This document shows, piece by piece, positions 8,572-19,100 of a stretch of 57,255 nucleotides of DNA. The stretch comes from Alphaproteobacteria bacterium (GTDB lineage Bacteria > Pseudomonadota > Alphaproteobacteria > Rickettsiales > SXRF01). How positions within the stretch are numbered: position 1 is the stretch's first letter; every line of letters begins with the position of its first letter. Below the pieces are notes generated by a model, which saw nothing but the letters and a program-made list of their open reading frames with translations, was not told where the DNA came from and made no database searches. The translations under genes and the position numbers were made by a program. Where the stretch lies: positions 1 through 57,255 of the forward strand of contig JANYBV010000027.1 of NCBI GenBank assembly GCA_025360605.1, read 5' to 3'.

Positions 8572-10404
8572 ATGATTCGCATACTGCCGCCCAATTTAAT
8601 CAACCGAATCGCCGCTGGCGAGGTGATTGAGCGTCCGGCATCGGTAATCAAGGAACTGGTGGAAAACGCCATTGACGCAGGTGGCACCCGCATTGATATC
8701 ACGCTCGAACAGGCGGGAAAAAACCGTATCGTCGTGCAGGATAACGGCAAGGGCATGAGTAAGGACGAATTAAGCCTCGCCGTGCAGCGCCACGCGACAT
8801 CGAAACTTCCCGGTGACGATTTGTTGAACATCCAGTTTCTTGGCTTTCGCGGCGAGGCGTTGCCGTCCATTGCCTCCATCAGTCGTATGGAAATCACCAG
8901 CCGCACCGACGCGTCCGACAATGCGTGGAGCCTGCGCGTCGAAGGCGGTGACCTATTCGAGATAGAACCGGCTGTACTGGCCAAAGGCACGCGCATCGAG
9001 GTGTGTGATGTGTTCTACGCCACGCCCGCCCGTTTGAAATTCCTCAAAAGCGACCGCACCGAAGTGCAGCAGGCGCTCGACATTGTGACACGACTGTCAA
9101 TGGCGCATCCGGATATTTCTTTCACGCTGGTGTCGGATGGGCGCCGCCTGTTACAGGTCGATGCCTCGCAGGCCGAGCTGGTGGATAGCCGCCTTGCACG
9201 CCTGTCTGCCGTGATGGGCAAAGACTTTGCCGATAATGCGCTGGCGCTCGACCAGCAGCGCGAATCTATCCGCCTGACCGGTTTTGCCGCCCTGCCTACC
9301 TTTAACCGCGGTACGTCCACCGAGCAGTATCTGTTTGTGAACCAGCGCCCCGTACGCGACAAGCTGCTGCTGGGTGCCATCCGTGGTGCCTATCAGGATG
9401 TGCTGGCGCATGACCGACACGCGGTGGTGGTTTTGTTCCTCGATGTTCCCCCCGAAGAGGTGGATGTCAACGTGCATCCGGCCAAGGCCGAGGTGCGTTT
9501 CCGCGACAGCAACCTGATTCGCGGGTTGATGGTCGGGGCGATCAAGCACGCGCTCTCGGATGCAGGGTTCCGCGCCTCCACCAGTGTCGCCGGTGAGGCG
9601 TTGCAACGGTTCGCATCGGCGAATACATCCGGATCATCCTCTTTTTTTAATGGCAGCTATGCCTATCAGGCCTCTTCGCCGACCATGGCAGGGGCGCAGC
9701 ATTTGTTCGAGCGTGCGTCCTCCGGTTATGAGGCAGACACCATGCTGTTGCCTGAATCCATGCTGGCTCCGCAGGCGCGCGGGGCAGAGCCATCGCCTTT
9801 TAACCAGCCGGATTACACGGTGTATCCTCTTGGCGCGGCGCGGGCGCAACTGCACCAGACCTATATCGTGGCGGAAACCGCTGATGGCATGGTGTTGGTC
9901 GACCAGCACGCCGCCCATGAACGTCTCGTTTACGAACAGATGAAGGCGGGCCTGCGTGAACGCGGGATAGCAAGACAAAAATTACTGATTCCCGAAGTAG
10001 TAGCGCTTGACGAAGCGCTCACGGAATGCTTGCTTGCTCATCAGCAGGAATTGCTGGAATTTGGGCTGGTGATCGAGTCTTTCGGAGTGGGCACCATTAT
10101 TGTCCGCGAGACTCCTGCCATGCTCGGAGAGGTAGACGTTGCGGCAATGATGGTAGAACTGGCAGATAATATCCGTGAATTCGGGCATGCTCTGGCGCTC
10201 AAGGAACGCATTGAGGAATTATGCGGCACCATGGCCTGCCACGGCAGTGTGCGCGCGGGCCGTTCATTGTCGGTGGTGGAAATGAATGCACTACTGCGTC
10301 AGATGGAACAAACGCCGTTTTCAGGCCAGTGTAACCATGGCCGCCCTACCTACATTGAACTCAAGCGTAAAGATATTGAAAAACTTTTCGGGAGGCGCGG
10401 ATGA
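8572..10404 (+). CDS. mutL: DNA mismatch repair protein MutL (endonuclease type)
   Basis: MutL couples MutS mismatch recognition to strand removal. The 610-residue protein begins with IRILPPNLINRIAAGEVIERP and has the GHKL ATPase motifs ENAIDAG, DNGKGM and GFRGEAL. The C-terminal domain has DQHAAHERLVYE starting at residue 444, matching the metal-dependent endonuclease motif DQHA(x)2E(x)4E, plus ACHGSVRAG and CNHGRPT. It is thus the nicking MutL found in bacteria without MutH. The ATG at 8572 is chosen because conserved sequence starts there; an earlier in-frame start at 8539 lies inside the preceding gene. Confidence 0.97.
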   Translation: MIRILPPNLINRIAAGEVIERPASVIKELVENAIDAGGTRIDITLEQAGKNRIVVQDNGKGMSKDELSLAVQRHATSKLPGDDLLNIQFLGFRGEALPSIASISRMEITSRTDASDNAWSLRVEGGDLFEIEPAVLAKGTRIEVCDVFYATPARLKFLKSDRTEVQQALDIVTRLSMAHPDISFTLVSDGRRLLQVDASQAELVDSRLARLSAVMGKDFADNALALDQQRESIRLTGFAALPTFNRGTSTEQYLFVNQRPVRDKLLLGAIRGAYQDVLAHDRHAVVVLFLDVPPEEVDVNVHPAKAEVRFRDSNLIRGLMVGAIKHALSDAGFRASTSVAGEALQRFASANTSGSSSFFNGSYAYQASSPTMAGAQHLFERASSGYEADTMLLPESMLAPQARGAEPSPFNQPDYTVYPLGAARAQLHQTYIVAETADGMVLVDQHAAHERLVYEQMKAGLRERGIARQKLLIPEVVALDEALTECLLAHQQELLEFGLVIESFGVGTIIVRETPAMLGEVDVAAMMVELADNIREFGHALALKERIEELCGTMACHGSVRAGRSLSVVEMNALLRQMEQTPFSGQCNHGRPTYIELKRKDIEKLFGRRG

Positions 10405-11396
10405 CGTTTTACAGCATTCTCGCTTTGTCGTGTTTCCTGCTGACGCTGCTGGGCACGCGCCTTACCATCCTTGCTCTGCGAAAACGCGTGGTACCGTTTG
10501 ATCCGGCCTCGCTGCGGCCTGACTATAAAAAACCGCCGCTGAAGGGTGGCGGTGTCGTTGTGGTGATGTCGCTGATTATCTGCCTGCTGGTCGCTGATAT
10601 CAATTATGCGATTGTGTTCGCCATGTTTATGCTCACGGCGACGAGCATGCTCGACGAACTAATTGATATTTTTCTGCCTATCCGCTTGCTGATCCAGCTT
10701 CTGGCGGTGATGATCGCCATCAACGTGGTGGGCATCGAGGTGTTCGGCGGATTGTTTCCGATGTGGCTCGACCGCGTCATCACAGCGGTGCTGTGGGTGT
10801 GGTTTATTAACCTGTTCAACCTGATGGATGGCATGGACGGCATGTCGCCGATGGAAATGGTCAGCATCGGTATGGGTATGTGTCTGCTTACTGTGCTGTC
10901 CGGACATGTATTCCCTGATATGCTTTCCATCTACGGGCTGATTGTAGCAGCGGCAGGCTGTGGTTTTTTGTGGTGGAACTGGTATCCGGCAAAGATATTG
11001 CTGGGAGAGGTGGGGGCGATTCCTATCGGCTTCCTGATCGGCTATCTGTTGTTGTTGGCGGTGGCGGCTGGCTATAGTTATGCAGCGGTGATTTTACCTG
11101 CCTATTACCTTTCCGATGCCACGCTTACGACCATCCGCCGTATTTACCATAAGCGCAAACTGCTGGTGTATCATTCCGACTATTACTATCTCAGGGCGCT
11201 CACCAGTGGCCGCAAGCCGCACGCGGTGGTGCGCTATATTTTCGGCATCAATTTCCTGCTGATTTTTCAGGCGGTGTTTTCGGTCATTGATCCCGATCTT
11301 TCTATTTTTTATGTTGGTTTAGCGTATGCGTCTGTTTTCATGATGCTGGGCTTTTTTGCGCACACGGCACACGATCCGAAATATGAGCCCTTCTAA
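10401..11396 (+). CDS. MraY/WecA-family undecaprenyl-phosphate glycosyl-1-phosphate transferase
   Basis: These multi-pass inner-membrane enzymes move a sugar-1-phosphate from a UDP-sugar to undecaprenyl phosphate, starting O-antigen, capsule or similar glycans. The 331-residue protein has about ten hydrophobic segments and the family motifs MLDELID (variant of the DDxxD Mg site), NLFNLMDGMDG and GEVGAIPIGFL. The similarity is to WecA/TagO-type members, not MraY. The sugar is not predictable from sequence alone. It overlaps the mutL stop by 4 bases and the next gene by 14 bases. That gene is a nucleotide-sugar dehydratase, so the two probably supply and load the same glycan. Confidence 0.88.
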   Translation: MTFYSILALSCFLLTLLGTRLTILALRKRVVPFDPASLRPDYKKPPLKGGGVVVVMSLIICLLVADINYAIVFAMFMLTATSMLDELIDIFLPIRLLIQLLAVMIAINVVGIEVFGGLFPMWLDRVITAVLWVWFINLFNLMDGMDGMSPMEMVSIGMGMCLLTVLSGHVFPDMLSIYGLIVAAAGCGFLWWNWYPAKILLGEVGAIPIGFLIGYLLLLAVAAGYSYAAVILPAYYLSDATLTTIRRIYHKRKLLVYHSDYYYLRALTSGRKPHAVVRYIFGINFLLIFQAVFSVIDPDLSIFYVGLAYASVFMMLGFFAHTAHDPKYEPF

Positions 11397-13296
11397 ACTT
11401 CACCCGAATCGCAATACGATTGCAGCCTTTCACGATGCCCTGATGGCAGCGGTCAGCTTTGTGCTGTCTATTTATATCCGTCTGGGTTCTGACCAGTTCT
11501 ACCTGTCGAAAGACTATCTATACTCCGGAACGGTGGCTTTCACGCTCGTCAGTCTCAGCGTGTTTTTATACATGCGCCTGTATCGTGGCGTGTGGCGATA
11601 TGCATCGCTGCAGGACATGATCGGCATCGTCAAGGCCGTTACCTATTCGGTGCTTATTTTCGCCGTGCTGATGTTTACCATCAACCGTTTGGAAGGGCTG
11701 CCACGTTCACTGCTGTTCATCAACTGGATGCTGTTGTTGTTCATGCTGGCGGGGCCGCGTTTTGCCTACCGCGCGTTCAAGGACCGCACCTTCCGCTGGT
11801 CGTTGTCGGAACAAGACAAGATTCCGGTGCTGCTGATTGGGGCGGGTGACCACGCCGAGCAATTTATCCGTGATATGAAACGCGACCGTCAGGCAGCTTA
11901 CGATGTTGTCGGGCTGGTGGATGACGATGCCGAACAAAAAGGCCGCACCATGCACGGTGTTCCCATCTACGGTTCCACTAGCATGTTGCCTGCCATCATG
12001 CAAAAGCTGGAGCGCAAAGGCCAGCGTCCGCATAAATGGATTGTCACCGATGACCGCGTGGCGGGGAATGCAGTGCGCCACCTGCTGGAGCAGGCGGACA
12101 ATATCGGTATTCCGCTGGCACGCTTGCCGCGCCTGAGCGAATTCAAGCACAGTGTTAATGAGCGTCCGCAAATTCGTCCGATTGCGGTGGAGGATTTACT
12201 TGGGCGTGCGCAGAACGTGCTGGACCGCGATAGCATGCAAAGCTTTGTCGAGGGGCGAAAGGTGCTGATTACGGGGGCGGGAGGCACCATTGGCAGCGAG
12301 CTGACGCGCCAGATTGCCCAGTTTCGTCCGTTAGAATTGTTTCTGGTCGAGTTCAGCGAGTTCAATCTCTATCATATCGAACGCGAAATCCGCGATACGT
12401 TCCCTGATCTGGCACTTACGGTGTTGCTGGCGGACATTTGCGACATGCGCCATATCGATGTTATCTTCCGCAAGCATCAACCCAATCTCGTGTTCCATGC
12501 GGCCGCGATCAAGCATGTGCCTATGGCGGAGAAAAATGTCGAGCAGGCTATTCTTACCAATGTGTTTGGCACTTGCCACATTGCTGAAGCCTGCCAGAAG
12601 CACCGCGTTGATGTGATGGTGATGATTTCCACCGACAAGGCGGTTAATCCGGGCAACGTGATGGGCGCAACCAAACGTTTGGCCGAAAGCTATTGTCAGT
12701 CACTGGGGCGCATGACGCAGCCGCAAGGCAAATACAGTGTCCCGCGCAAGACCAAATATTTCACCGTGCGTTTCGGCAACGTGCTGGGTTCCACCGGTTC
12801 GGTGGTTCCGTTATTTCAGGAGCAGCTGGCAAAGGGCGGCCCGCTCACGGTCACGCATCCCGACATGGTGCGTTATTTCATGACCGTGCGCGAAGCGGTG
12901 GAACTAGTGCTGCAAGCGGCAGTGTTGGGTGATTCCATGAAAGACCGTCAGGAAGGCATCTTTGTGCTTGATATGGGGCAGCCCGTACGGATCCTTGACC
13001 TTGCCACACAGATGATCAAGCTGGCAGGACTGAAGCCCGATGAGGATATCAAAATTTCATTCACTGGCCTTCGTCCAGGTGAAAAACTGTTTGAGGAATT
13101 GTTCCACTTTTCTGAAAATGCAGTCAAGACCACACATGATGGTATTTTCCTCGCCTCGCCTCGCGTCACCGATATGGACGTGCTGCGCAAGGGGTTGGAA
13201 AAATTATTCCTCGTCGCCACTGAGCGTAAATCTACCGAGGCGCTTGCCCAGCTCAAGCTGATGGTGCCTGAATTTAAATCCCTTTTTGAACATTGA
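11383..13296 (+). CDS. WbpM/CapD-type nucleotide-sugar 4,6-dehydratase (membrane-anchored)
   Basis: The 637-residue protein has four N-terminal transmembrane helices (about residues 15-125), a first Rossmann domain ([10 protein letters not shown] from residue 151) and a C-terminal SDR domain with [10 protein letters not shown] at 297-306. The segment [17 protein letters not shown] has Met where classical SDRs have the catalytic Tyr, as in WbpM/PglF. WbpM-like enzymes convert UDP-GlcNAc to the 4-keto-6-deoxy sugar used for QuiNAc, FucNAc or bacillosamine. The start at 11383 gives a 14-base overlap with the transferase gene; an earlier frame start at 11356 is less likely. Confidence 0.9.
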   Translation: MSPSKLHPNRNTIAAFHDALMAAVSFVLSIYIRLGSDQFYLSKDYLYSGTVAFTLVSLSVFLYMRLYRGVWRYASLQDMIGIVKAVTYSVLIFAVLMFTINRLEGLPRSLLFINWMLLLFMLAGPRFAYRAFKDRTFRWSLSEQDKIPVLLIGAGDHAEQFIRDMKRDRQAAYDVVGLVDDDAEQKGRTMHGVPIYGSTSMLPAIMQKLERKGQRPHKWIVTDDRVAGNAVRHLLEQADNIGIPLARLPRLSEFKHSVNERPQIRPIAVEDLLGRAQNVLDRDSMQSFVEGRKVLITGAGGTIGSELTRQIAQFRPLELFLVEFSEFNLYHIEREIRDTFPDLALTVLLADICDMRHIDVIFRKHQPNLVFHAAAIKHVPMAEKNVEQAILTNVFGTCHIAEACQKHRVDVMVMISTDKAVNPGNVMGATKRLAESYCQSLGRMTQPQGKYSVPRKTKYFTVRFGNVLGSTGSVVPLFQEQLAKGGPLTVTHPDMVRYFMTVREAVELVLQAAVLGDSMKDRQEGIFVLDMGQPVRILDLATQMIKLAGLKPDEDIKISFTGLRPGEKLFEELFHFSENAVKTTHDGIFLASPRVTDMDVLRKGLEKLFLVATERKSTEALAQLKLMVPEFKSLFEH

Positions 13297-13310
13297 GAAG
13301 CAACGACCCT

Positions 13311-14852
13311 ATGACGATTACACGCGCCCTGATTTCCGTTTCCGATAAAACCGGACTGATCGAATTTTCCCGTTTCCTGCACCAACAGAATATTGAAATT
13401 CTCTCCACCGGCGGCACCGCCAAGACGTTGCGTGATGCGGGCATTGCCGTCACCGAAGTGTCGGACCATACCGGTTTTCCCGAAATCATGGACGGGCGTG
13501 TTAAAACCCTGCATCCGAAGGTGCATGGCGGCTTGCTGGCGGTACGCGACAATGCGCAGCATGTGAAGGCGATGAAAGACCATGCCATCGCCCCGATTGA
13601 TCTGGTGGTTATTAACCTCTACCCGTTTGAAGCCACCGTAGCCAAAGGTGCGGACTTTGACACCTGCATTGAAAATATCGATATTGGCGGGCCGAGCATG
13701 GTGCGCTCCGCGTCCAAGAACCACGCGTTTGTGACCATCGTGGTTGACCCTGCTGACTACACGCAGGTAATGGAGGAGATGAAAGCCAACGCCGGTGCCA
13801 CCACGCACGGCACGCGCAAAAAACTTGCTGCCAAAGCCTTCAGCCGTACCGCCGCCTACGATAGTGCGATCAGCCAGTGGTTTAACGCCCAGAACAATAC
13901 GGTGTTTCCTTCCCAGCTCACTATCTCAGGTGCATTAAAACAATCGCTGCATTACGGTGAGAACCCGCACCAGCGCGCCGCTTATTATGTCACCGATACG
14001 GTGACCCCGTCGCTGGCGACTGCTAAACAAGTGCAAGGCGCCGACCTCAGCTACAATAACTACAACGATGCCAGCGCGGCGTTTGAACTGGTGCGTGAAT
14101 TTTCGCAGCCAGCGGTTGCTATTATCAAGCACGCCAATCCCTGCGGTGTGGCCGTGGGCAGCACCATCACCGAGGCGTTTACCAAAGCTCTGGCGTGCGA
14201 CCCCGTGAGCGCGTATGGCGGGATTATCGCCACCAACCGCCCGCTGACCAAAAGCTTCTGCGAAGCACTCGGTAAATTATTTTTAGAAGTGATGATCGCT
14301 CCCGATGCCGATGCCGAGGCGAAGGCGTTACTATCGTCGAAGAAAAAACTCAAACTGCTGTTAAGCGGCACCGTGTCTGCGCCCGCGCCAAAAATGGTGG
14401 TGAAGTCGATTTCCGGCGGGTTCTTGTGTCAGGATGACGATGTGATCGTCACCAAGGACGCGCTCAAAACCGTTACGAAAAAAGCCCCCGATGCCAAGCA
14501 GACCGACGACATGTTATTTGCCTTCACCATCGCCAAGCATGTGAAGTCCAACACCATCGTGTTGGTGCGTGACGGTGCAACGATTGGCATTGGTGCGGGG
14601 CAGATGAGCCGCATCGACTCCACCCGCATTGCCTGCTGGAAAGCCAAGGAAGCAGGGCTCGATACCAAAGGCACGGTGCTAGCTTCCGATGCGTTTTTCC
14701 CGTTTGCCGATAATGTCGAGATGGCGGCGGAAGCGGGCGTTGTGGCCGTTATTCAACCGGGGGGCTCTATCCGCGACGAGGAAGTGATCGCCAGTGCCGA
14801 TATGCACGGCATCGCCATGGTGTTCACCAGCATCCGTCATTTCAGGCACTAG
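13311..14852 (+). CDS. purH: Bifunctional AICAR transformylase/IMP cyclohydrolase
   Basis: PurH performs the last two steps of IMP synthesis. The 513-residue protein starts with [20 protein letters not shown] and has [13 protein letters not shown] and [14 protein letters not shown] of the N-terminal IMPCHase domain. The C-terminal transformylase shows [25 protein letters not shown] and [14 protein letters not shown]. Length is normal. The ATG at 13311 is preferred over 13293 because conserved sequence begins there and GAGAAG lies upstream. It ends the forward block and is convergent with the ATPase gene, one base apart. Confidence 0.97.
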   Translation: MTITRALISVSDKTGLIEFSRFLHQQNIEILSTGGTAKTLRDAGIAVTEVSDHTGFPEIMDGRVKTLHPKVHGGLLAVRDNAQHVKAMKDHAIAPIDLVVINLYPFEATVAKGADFDTCIENIDIGGPSMVRSASKNHAFVTIVVDPADYTQVMEEMKANAGATTHGTRKKLAAKAFSRTAAYDSAISQWFNAQNNTVFPSQLTISGALKQSLHYGENPHQRAAYYVTDTVTPSLATAKQVQGADLSYNNYNDASAAFELVREFSQPAVAIIKHANPCGVAVGSTITEAFTKALACDPVSAYGGIIATNRPLTKSFCEALGKLFLEVMIAPDADAEAKALLSSKKKLKLLLSGTVSAPAPKMVVKSISGGFLCQDDDVIVTKDALKTVTKKAPDAKQTDDMLFAFTIAKHVKSNTIVLVRDGATIGIGAGQMSRIDSTRIACWKAKEAGLDTKGTVLASDAFFPFADNVEMAAEAGVVAVIQPGGSIRDEEVIASADMHGIAMVFTSIRHFRH

Positions 14853-14853
14853 A

Positions 14854-16176
14854 TCAGGCAGCGTTCGCTTCGGTTCCGAAATAACCGTTCCATGCCAGAT
14901 CGAGTAATTCTGAACTAATGCTCAGCGGCTGCTGGCGGTGAGTGCAGATATCACGCACACGCTCCATCAGATCGCGTGGTTCGCAGGCGCGCAGTTCGCG
15001 GCCAGTGGCGGTATAACGTTGTAACAGCTGGTTGATGAGCTCAGGCGGTGCAGCCACACCTAAGCTGGTGGCGTACGAGGTGAATATGTCGCGGTACAGT
15101 TCCGGTGTCGGTGCGCTTAGGCGGGTACGGTAGCCAATGCGTCGCAGGAAGGCCGGATCGGTCACTTCCGTAGGATTCAGGTTGGTAGCGATAATCAGGT
15201 TGAGTAAAAACGGCACCTCGATTTTTTGGCCGTTATTGAGCGTTAAAAAATCGACGCGGTGTTCCAGCGGGATAATCCAGCGATTGAGCAGTTCTTCGGG
15301 TGCTACGTGCTGCCGCCCGAAATCATCAATTAAAAACGTGCCGCCATTGGCTTTCATATGCAGTGGCGCTTCGTAATAGCGCTGTGCTTTCAGATATGCC
15401 ATATCCAGCGATTCCAGCGTCATTTCGCCACCAGCGACAATGAAAGGGCGCTTGATTTTGATCCAGCGCTTGTCGATGGTTTGTAATTTTTTGGAGGCAT
15501 GTTCCACCACCTGATGGCAATGCGGGTCGAACAGGCGGATGATATTATTTTCCACGGCAATACAGTGCGGAATCCAGATGTCACCGCGCAGTGCTGCATG
15601 CAGCTGGCGGCCAAGGCTGGTTTTACCGTTACCGGCAGGGCCGGATAAAAACAGGCTGCGTCCTGAAGAGATCGCCAGCCCTGCCACCTGTTTGACTTCT
15701 ATGGGCAGCACCAGTCCTTTCAGGGCGTCTTCCACCTGTGCTTCGCTGACGCGTTCGGCTTTGGACATCTGCCATTCCAGCATCGCACGGTATGCTTCCA
15801 GTGACACGGGCGCGGGGCCAATATAGCCGGATATTTCTAACATACGTTCGGCGCGTTCGCGGCCACGCTGCGAAATGGCGTAACGATAACCGAACGGGCC
15901 GTCATGCCCCATGGTTTCCAGCATGGATTCAGCGCGCAATTGTTCGAGGATTTCCCCGACGATCACCTGCGGCAGGTGCAGCCGTGCGGCGGTGGTTTCG
16001 GTGCTGATATTGGAAACACCGTAGGCGGTTTTTAGCACCATGTCACTCAGCAGCGATTTGCTGATGCCGCTGGCGGCAATGTTAGCAGGCGATTCAGGGG
16101 CCAGCCCGCCGTCCGTTTCGAACATTTTCGGCAGATGGCTGGAAATGGAGTGGTCAGCGTGTGCCGGTTTTTCCAT
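14854..16176 (-). CDS. AAA+ ATPase with N-terminal helical/winged-helix region, coupled to NAD-GDH
   Basis: The 440-residue protein has a predicted winged-helix-like N-terminal part (about 40-115) and a AAA+ module. Walker A is GPAGNGKT at 179-186, Walker B is FLIDD at 281-285, sensor 1 is IIATNLNP near 327, and an arginine-finger-like RRIGYR follows. The C-terminal lid is helical. No family name can be given with confidence; it resembles stand-alone AAA+ proteins of unknown substrate seen in several phyla. Its ATG overlaps the NAD-GDH stop (TGATG), so it is translated with GDH, which suggests a chaperone or regulatory link but does not prove one. No transmembrane segment is visible. Confidence 0.75.
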   Translation of the reverse strand: MEKPAHADHSISSHLPKMFETDGGLAPESPANIAASGISKSLLSDMVLKTAYGVSNISTETTAARLHLPQVIVGEILEQLRAESMLETMGHDGPFGYRYAISQRGRERAERMLEISGYIGPAPVSLEAYRAMLEWQMSKAERVSEAQVEDALKGLVLPIEVKQVAGLAISSGRSLFLSGPAGNGKTSLGRQLHAALRGDIWIPHCIAVENNIIRLFDPHCHQVVEHASKKLQTIDKRWIKIKRPFIVAGGEMTLESLDMAYLKAQRYYEAPLHMKANGGTFLIDDFGRQHVAPEELLNRWIIPLEHRVDFLTLNNGQKIEVPFLLNLIIATNLNPTEVTDPAFLRRIGYRTRLSAPTPELYRDIFTSYATSLGVAAPPELINQLLQRYTATGRELRACEPRDLMERVRDICTHRQQPLSISSELLDLAWNGYFGTEANAA

Positions 16177-19100
16177 CAGTTGAACTCCCTGATATGACGC
16201 AGGGCTACCATCAGTCGTGCGATATCAACGGTGTCTCCGGATTTCAGGTCATTCATGAAATGCCCGAAACGCTGGACGGTTTCCGCATTTTTCTGCATCC
16301 AGCCCTCAACGTTACCCGACGCTTCCATCACCAGCAGCGTGAGGCGGCGTTGTTCGTCATAGAGATCGGCGATCAGCGATTGCACGGCAAGGCGTTCCCA
16401 GTGCGAGGTGGTAACGATATGGCCAGCGCCTTCGCGTAAAGCGCTGAAGGCAATGCGCTGCCCCAGATCGAAATAGACTTTGCCGACGGATGGCACGGTC
16501 TGGCTAGTTTTACGTGCCACCGAAATGATATCGAATGAGGACGACAAGAGTTCAAGGCTGGACATCTTTTCCGCCAGTGCCACCGGTACACCTTCCTGTT
16601 TCAGGTGGTGCAGCAGGCGCTGCGAGGACTCACGCGTTGCACTGGAATGCAGCCATGCAATATTCTTTTGCATGGCTGCCACACCGTCGGCAATGTCGCC
16701 GTACACGCGGTCGATATCCAGAGGCAGCGGCAGGTTACGAAGCAACCATAGCGTGGTGCGTTCGAGGAAGGTGGTAATCGCTCCCATCATTTCACCCTTG
16801 GTGGCCACGGCCACGTTGTCGGCCAGCTCGATGCCTTTCCACAACCCACGCAGATCAAACACGTCACGCGCCAGCGAATAGGCGCAGGCGATGTCGCGGG
16901 CTGGCAGGCCGGTATCTTCGGCGATATCGAAGAAGAAAGTGATGCCCGCGCGGTTGATCATGCTGTTGGTTACCACCGTTGCGATAATTTCGCGCTTCAG
17001 CGGATGGCTTGAAATTGCTGAGGCAAAATCTTTCTGCATGGCTTTGGGGAAATAGCGGTTCAGATCGGCGATAAAATACGCTTCGTCCGGCAAGGTGGAA
17101 TCCAGCAATTCTTTGTACAGAACCATCTTGCTATAGGCCAGCAGCACCGACAATTCCGGACGCGTCAGGCCACGCCGCGCCGCTTTCAGTTCCGCCATTT
17201 GTTTGTCCGATGGCAGGAATTCGATGGAGCGGTTGAGCAGGCCCAGACGTTCGAGTGTATGCATCAGGCGGCCCTGCGATTCAATCAGTGACACGCCTTG
17301 CGCCTGCGTGATCGTGAGGGCTTGCGTTTGCAGGATGTTATCCTTCAGCACCAGCTGCGCCACGTCGTCGGTCATGCCAGCCAGCAATGTATCACGTTTA
17401 CTACGTGTGATACGGCCTTTCGCCATTTCCTGACTGAATGCGATTTTGATATTCACCTCGTGGTCGGAGCAATCCACACCGGCAGAGTTGTCGATGGCAT
17501 CGGTGTTGATGCGTCCTCCGTTGCCGTCGCCACCAAGGCGTGCATATTCAATGCGGCCTTTTTGCGTGAAGCCGAGGTTGCCGCCTTCACCGACGACTTT
17601 GCAGCGCAGTTCGCGGCCATTAATGCGGATAGCATTGTTGGTGCGGTCACCCACCTGTTCGTGGGTTTCGTCTTCGGCCTTCACATACGTGCCGATGCCG
17701 CCGTTCCACAGTAAATCAACGGGAGCCAGCAGAATCGCACGGATCAGCTCATCCGGTGTCAGGCTTGCTTTGCCGATGCCCAGTGCTGTTTGTGCTTCCT
17801 TGCTTAAGGCAATGGTTTTCGCGCTGCGTTCAAAGATACCGCCGCCTTTGGAAATGAGCGCATCGTTGTAATCTTTCCAGCTGGAGCGCGGCAGGTGGAA
17901 CATACGCTTGCGTTCTTCGAAGCTTTTCTTTGCATCGGGTGTAGGGTCGATAAAAATATGCATGTGGTTGAACGCAGCCACCAGCCTGATATGGTCAGAC
18001 AGCAGCATGCCGTTACCGAACACGTCGCCCGACATATCGCCGATGCCCGCCACGGTGAAATCCTGCTTGCCGATATCGATACCTGCTTCGATGAAATGCC
18101 GCGCCACGGACACCCACGCACCGCGTGCGGTGATAGCCATTTTTTTATGGTCGTATCCAACCGAACCACCCGAGGCAAACGCATCATCCAGCCAGAAGCC
18201 ATAGGATGCCGATACGCCGTTGGCGATGTCGGAGAAGCTCGCCGTGCCTTTATCGGCAGCGACGACGAGATACGGATCGTCCTCGTCATGGCGCACCACC
18301 TGCGGTGGAGGCGATACTTTGCCTTTGACGATATTGTCAGTGATATCGAGCAGCCCCTGCAGATAGAGGGTGTAGCAGGCGATGCCTTCTTGCATGATTT
18401 CGTCGCGGTTTCCGCTGACGGGTGGATGCTTCACTACAAATCCGCCTTTGGAACCCACCGGCACGATCACCGAGTTTTTTACCATCTGTGCTTTCATCAG
18501 CCCAAGCACTTCAGTGCGGAAATCATCATGGCGGTCCGACCAGCGCAAGCCACCGCGCGCCACTTTACCACCGCGCAGATGGATGCCTTCGACGCGTACG
18601 CCGTAAACAAAGATTTCAGCAAACGGTTTGGGCAGTGGCAGATCGGGGACGTTTTTGGAATCAAACTTGAACGACAGCACTGGTTTCACCTCGCCATCGG
18701 CCATCGTCTGGAAATAGTTGGTGCGTAGTGTCGCCATCACGATTTCGGCATAGCGGCGCAGGATGCGATCTTCCACCACGTTGCTGACTTGCGATAGCGC
18801 CTGTTCGATGGAGATGTGAAGTACTTTTTGTTTTGAATCGCGGTCTTTGATGTCGGGCTGGAAACGGGCGAGGAATAAATCGACCACCATTTTGGCAATC
18901 AGCGGATTCTGGCTCATCGCCTGTTCAATCGTGCCCTGCGCGTAGGGGAATCCCACTTGTTTTAAATATTTGGTATAGCCGCGCACGACGATCACTTGTC
19001 GCCAATTCAATCCTGCCTTCAGCACCAGTGTGTTAAAGCGGTCGTTTTCAGCTTCACCGCGCCATACTTTCAGCAGCGTTTCTTCCAGTAACGGTTTCAG

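Noticed and set aside
17895-18728. 277-residue plus-strand frame inside the NAD-GDH gene, and a 286-residue minus-strand frame at 12948-13808
   Set aside because: Shadows of strongly conserved genes; no independent start signal.
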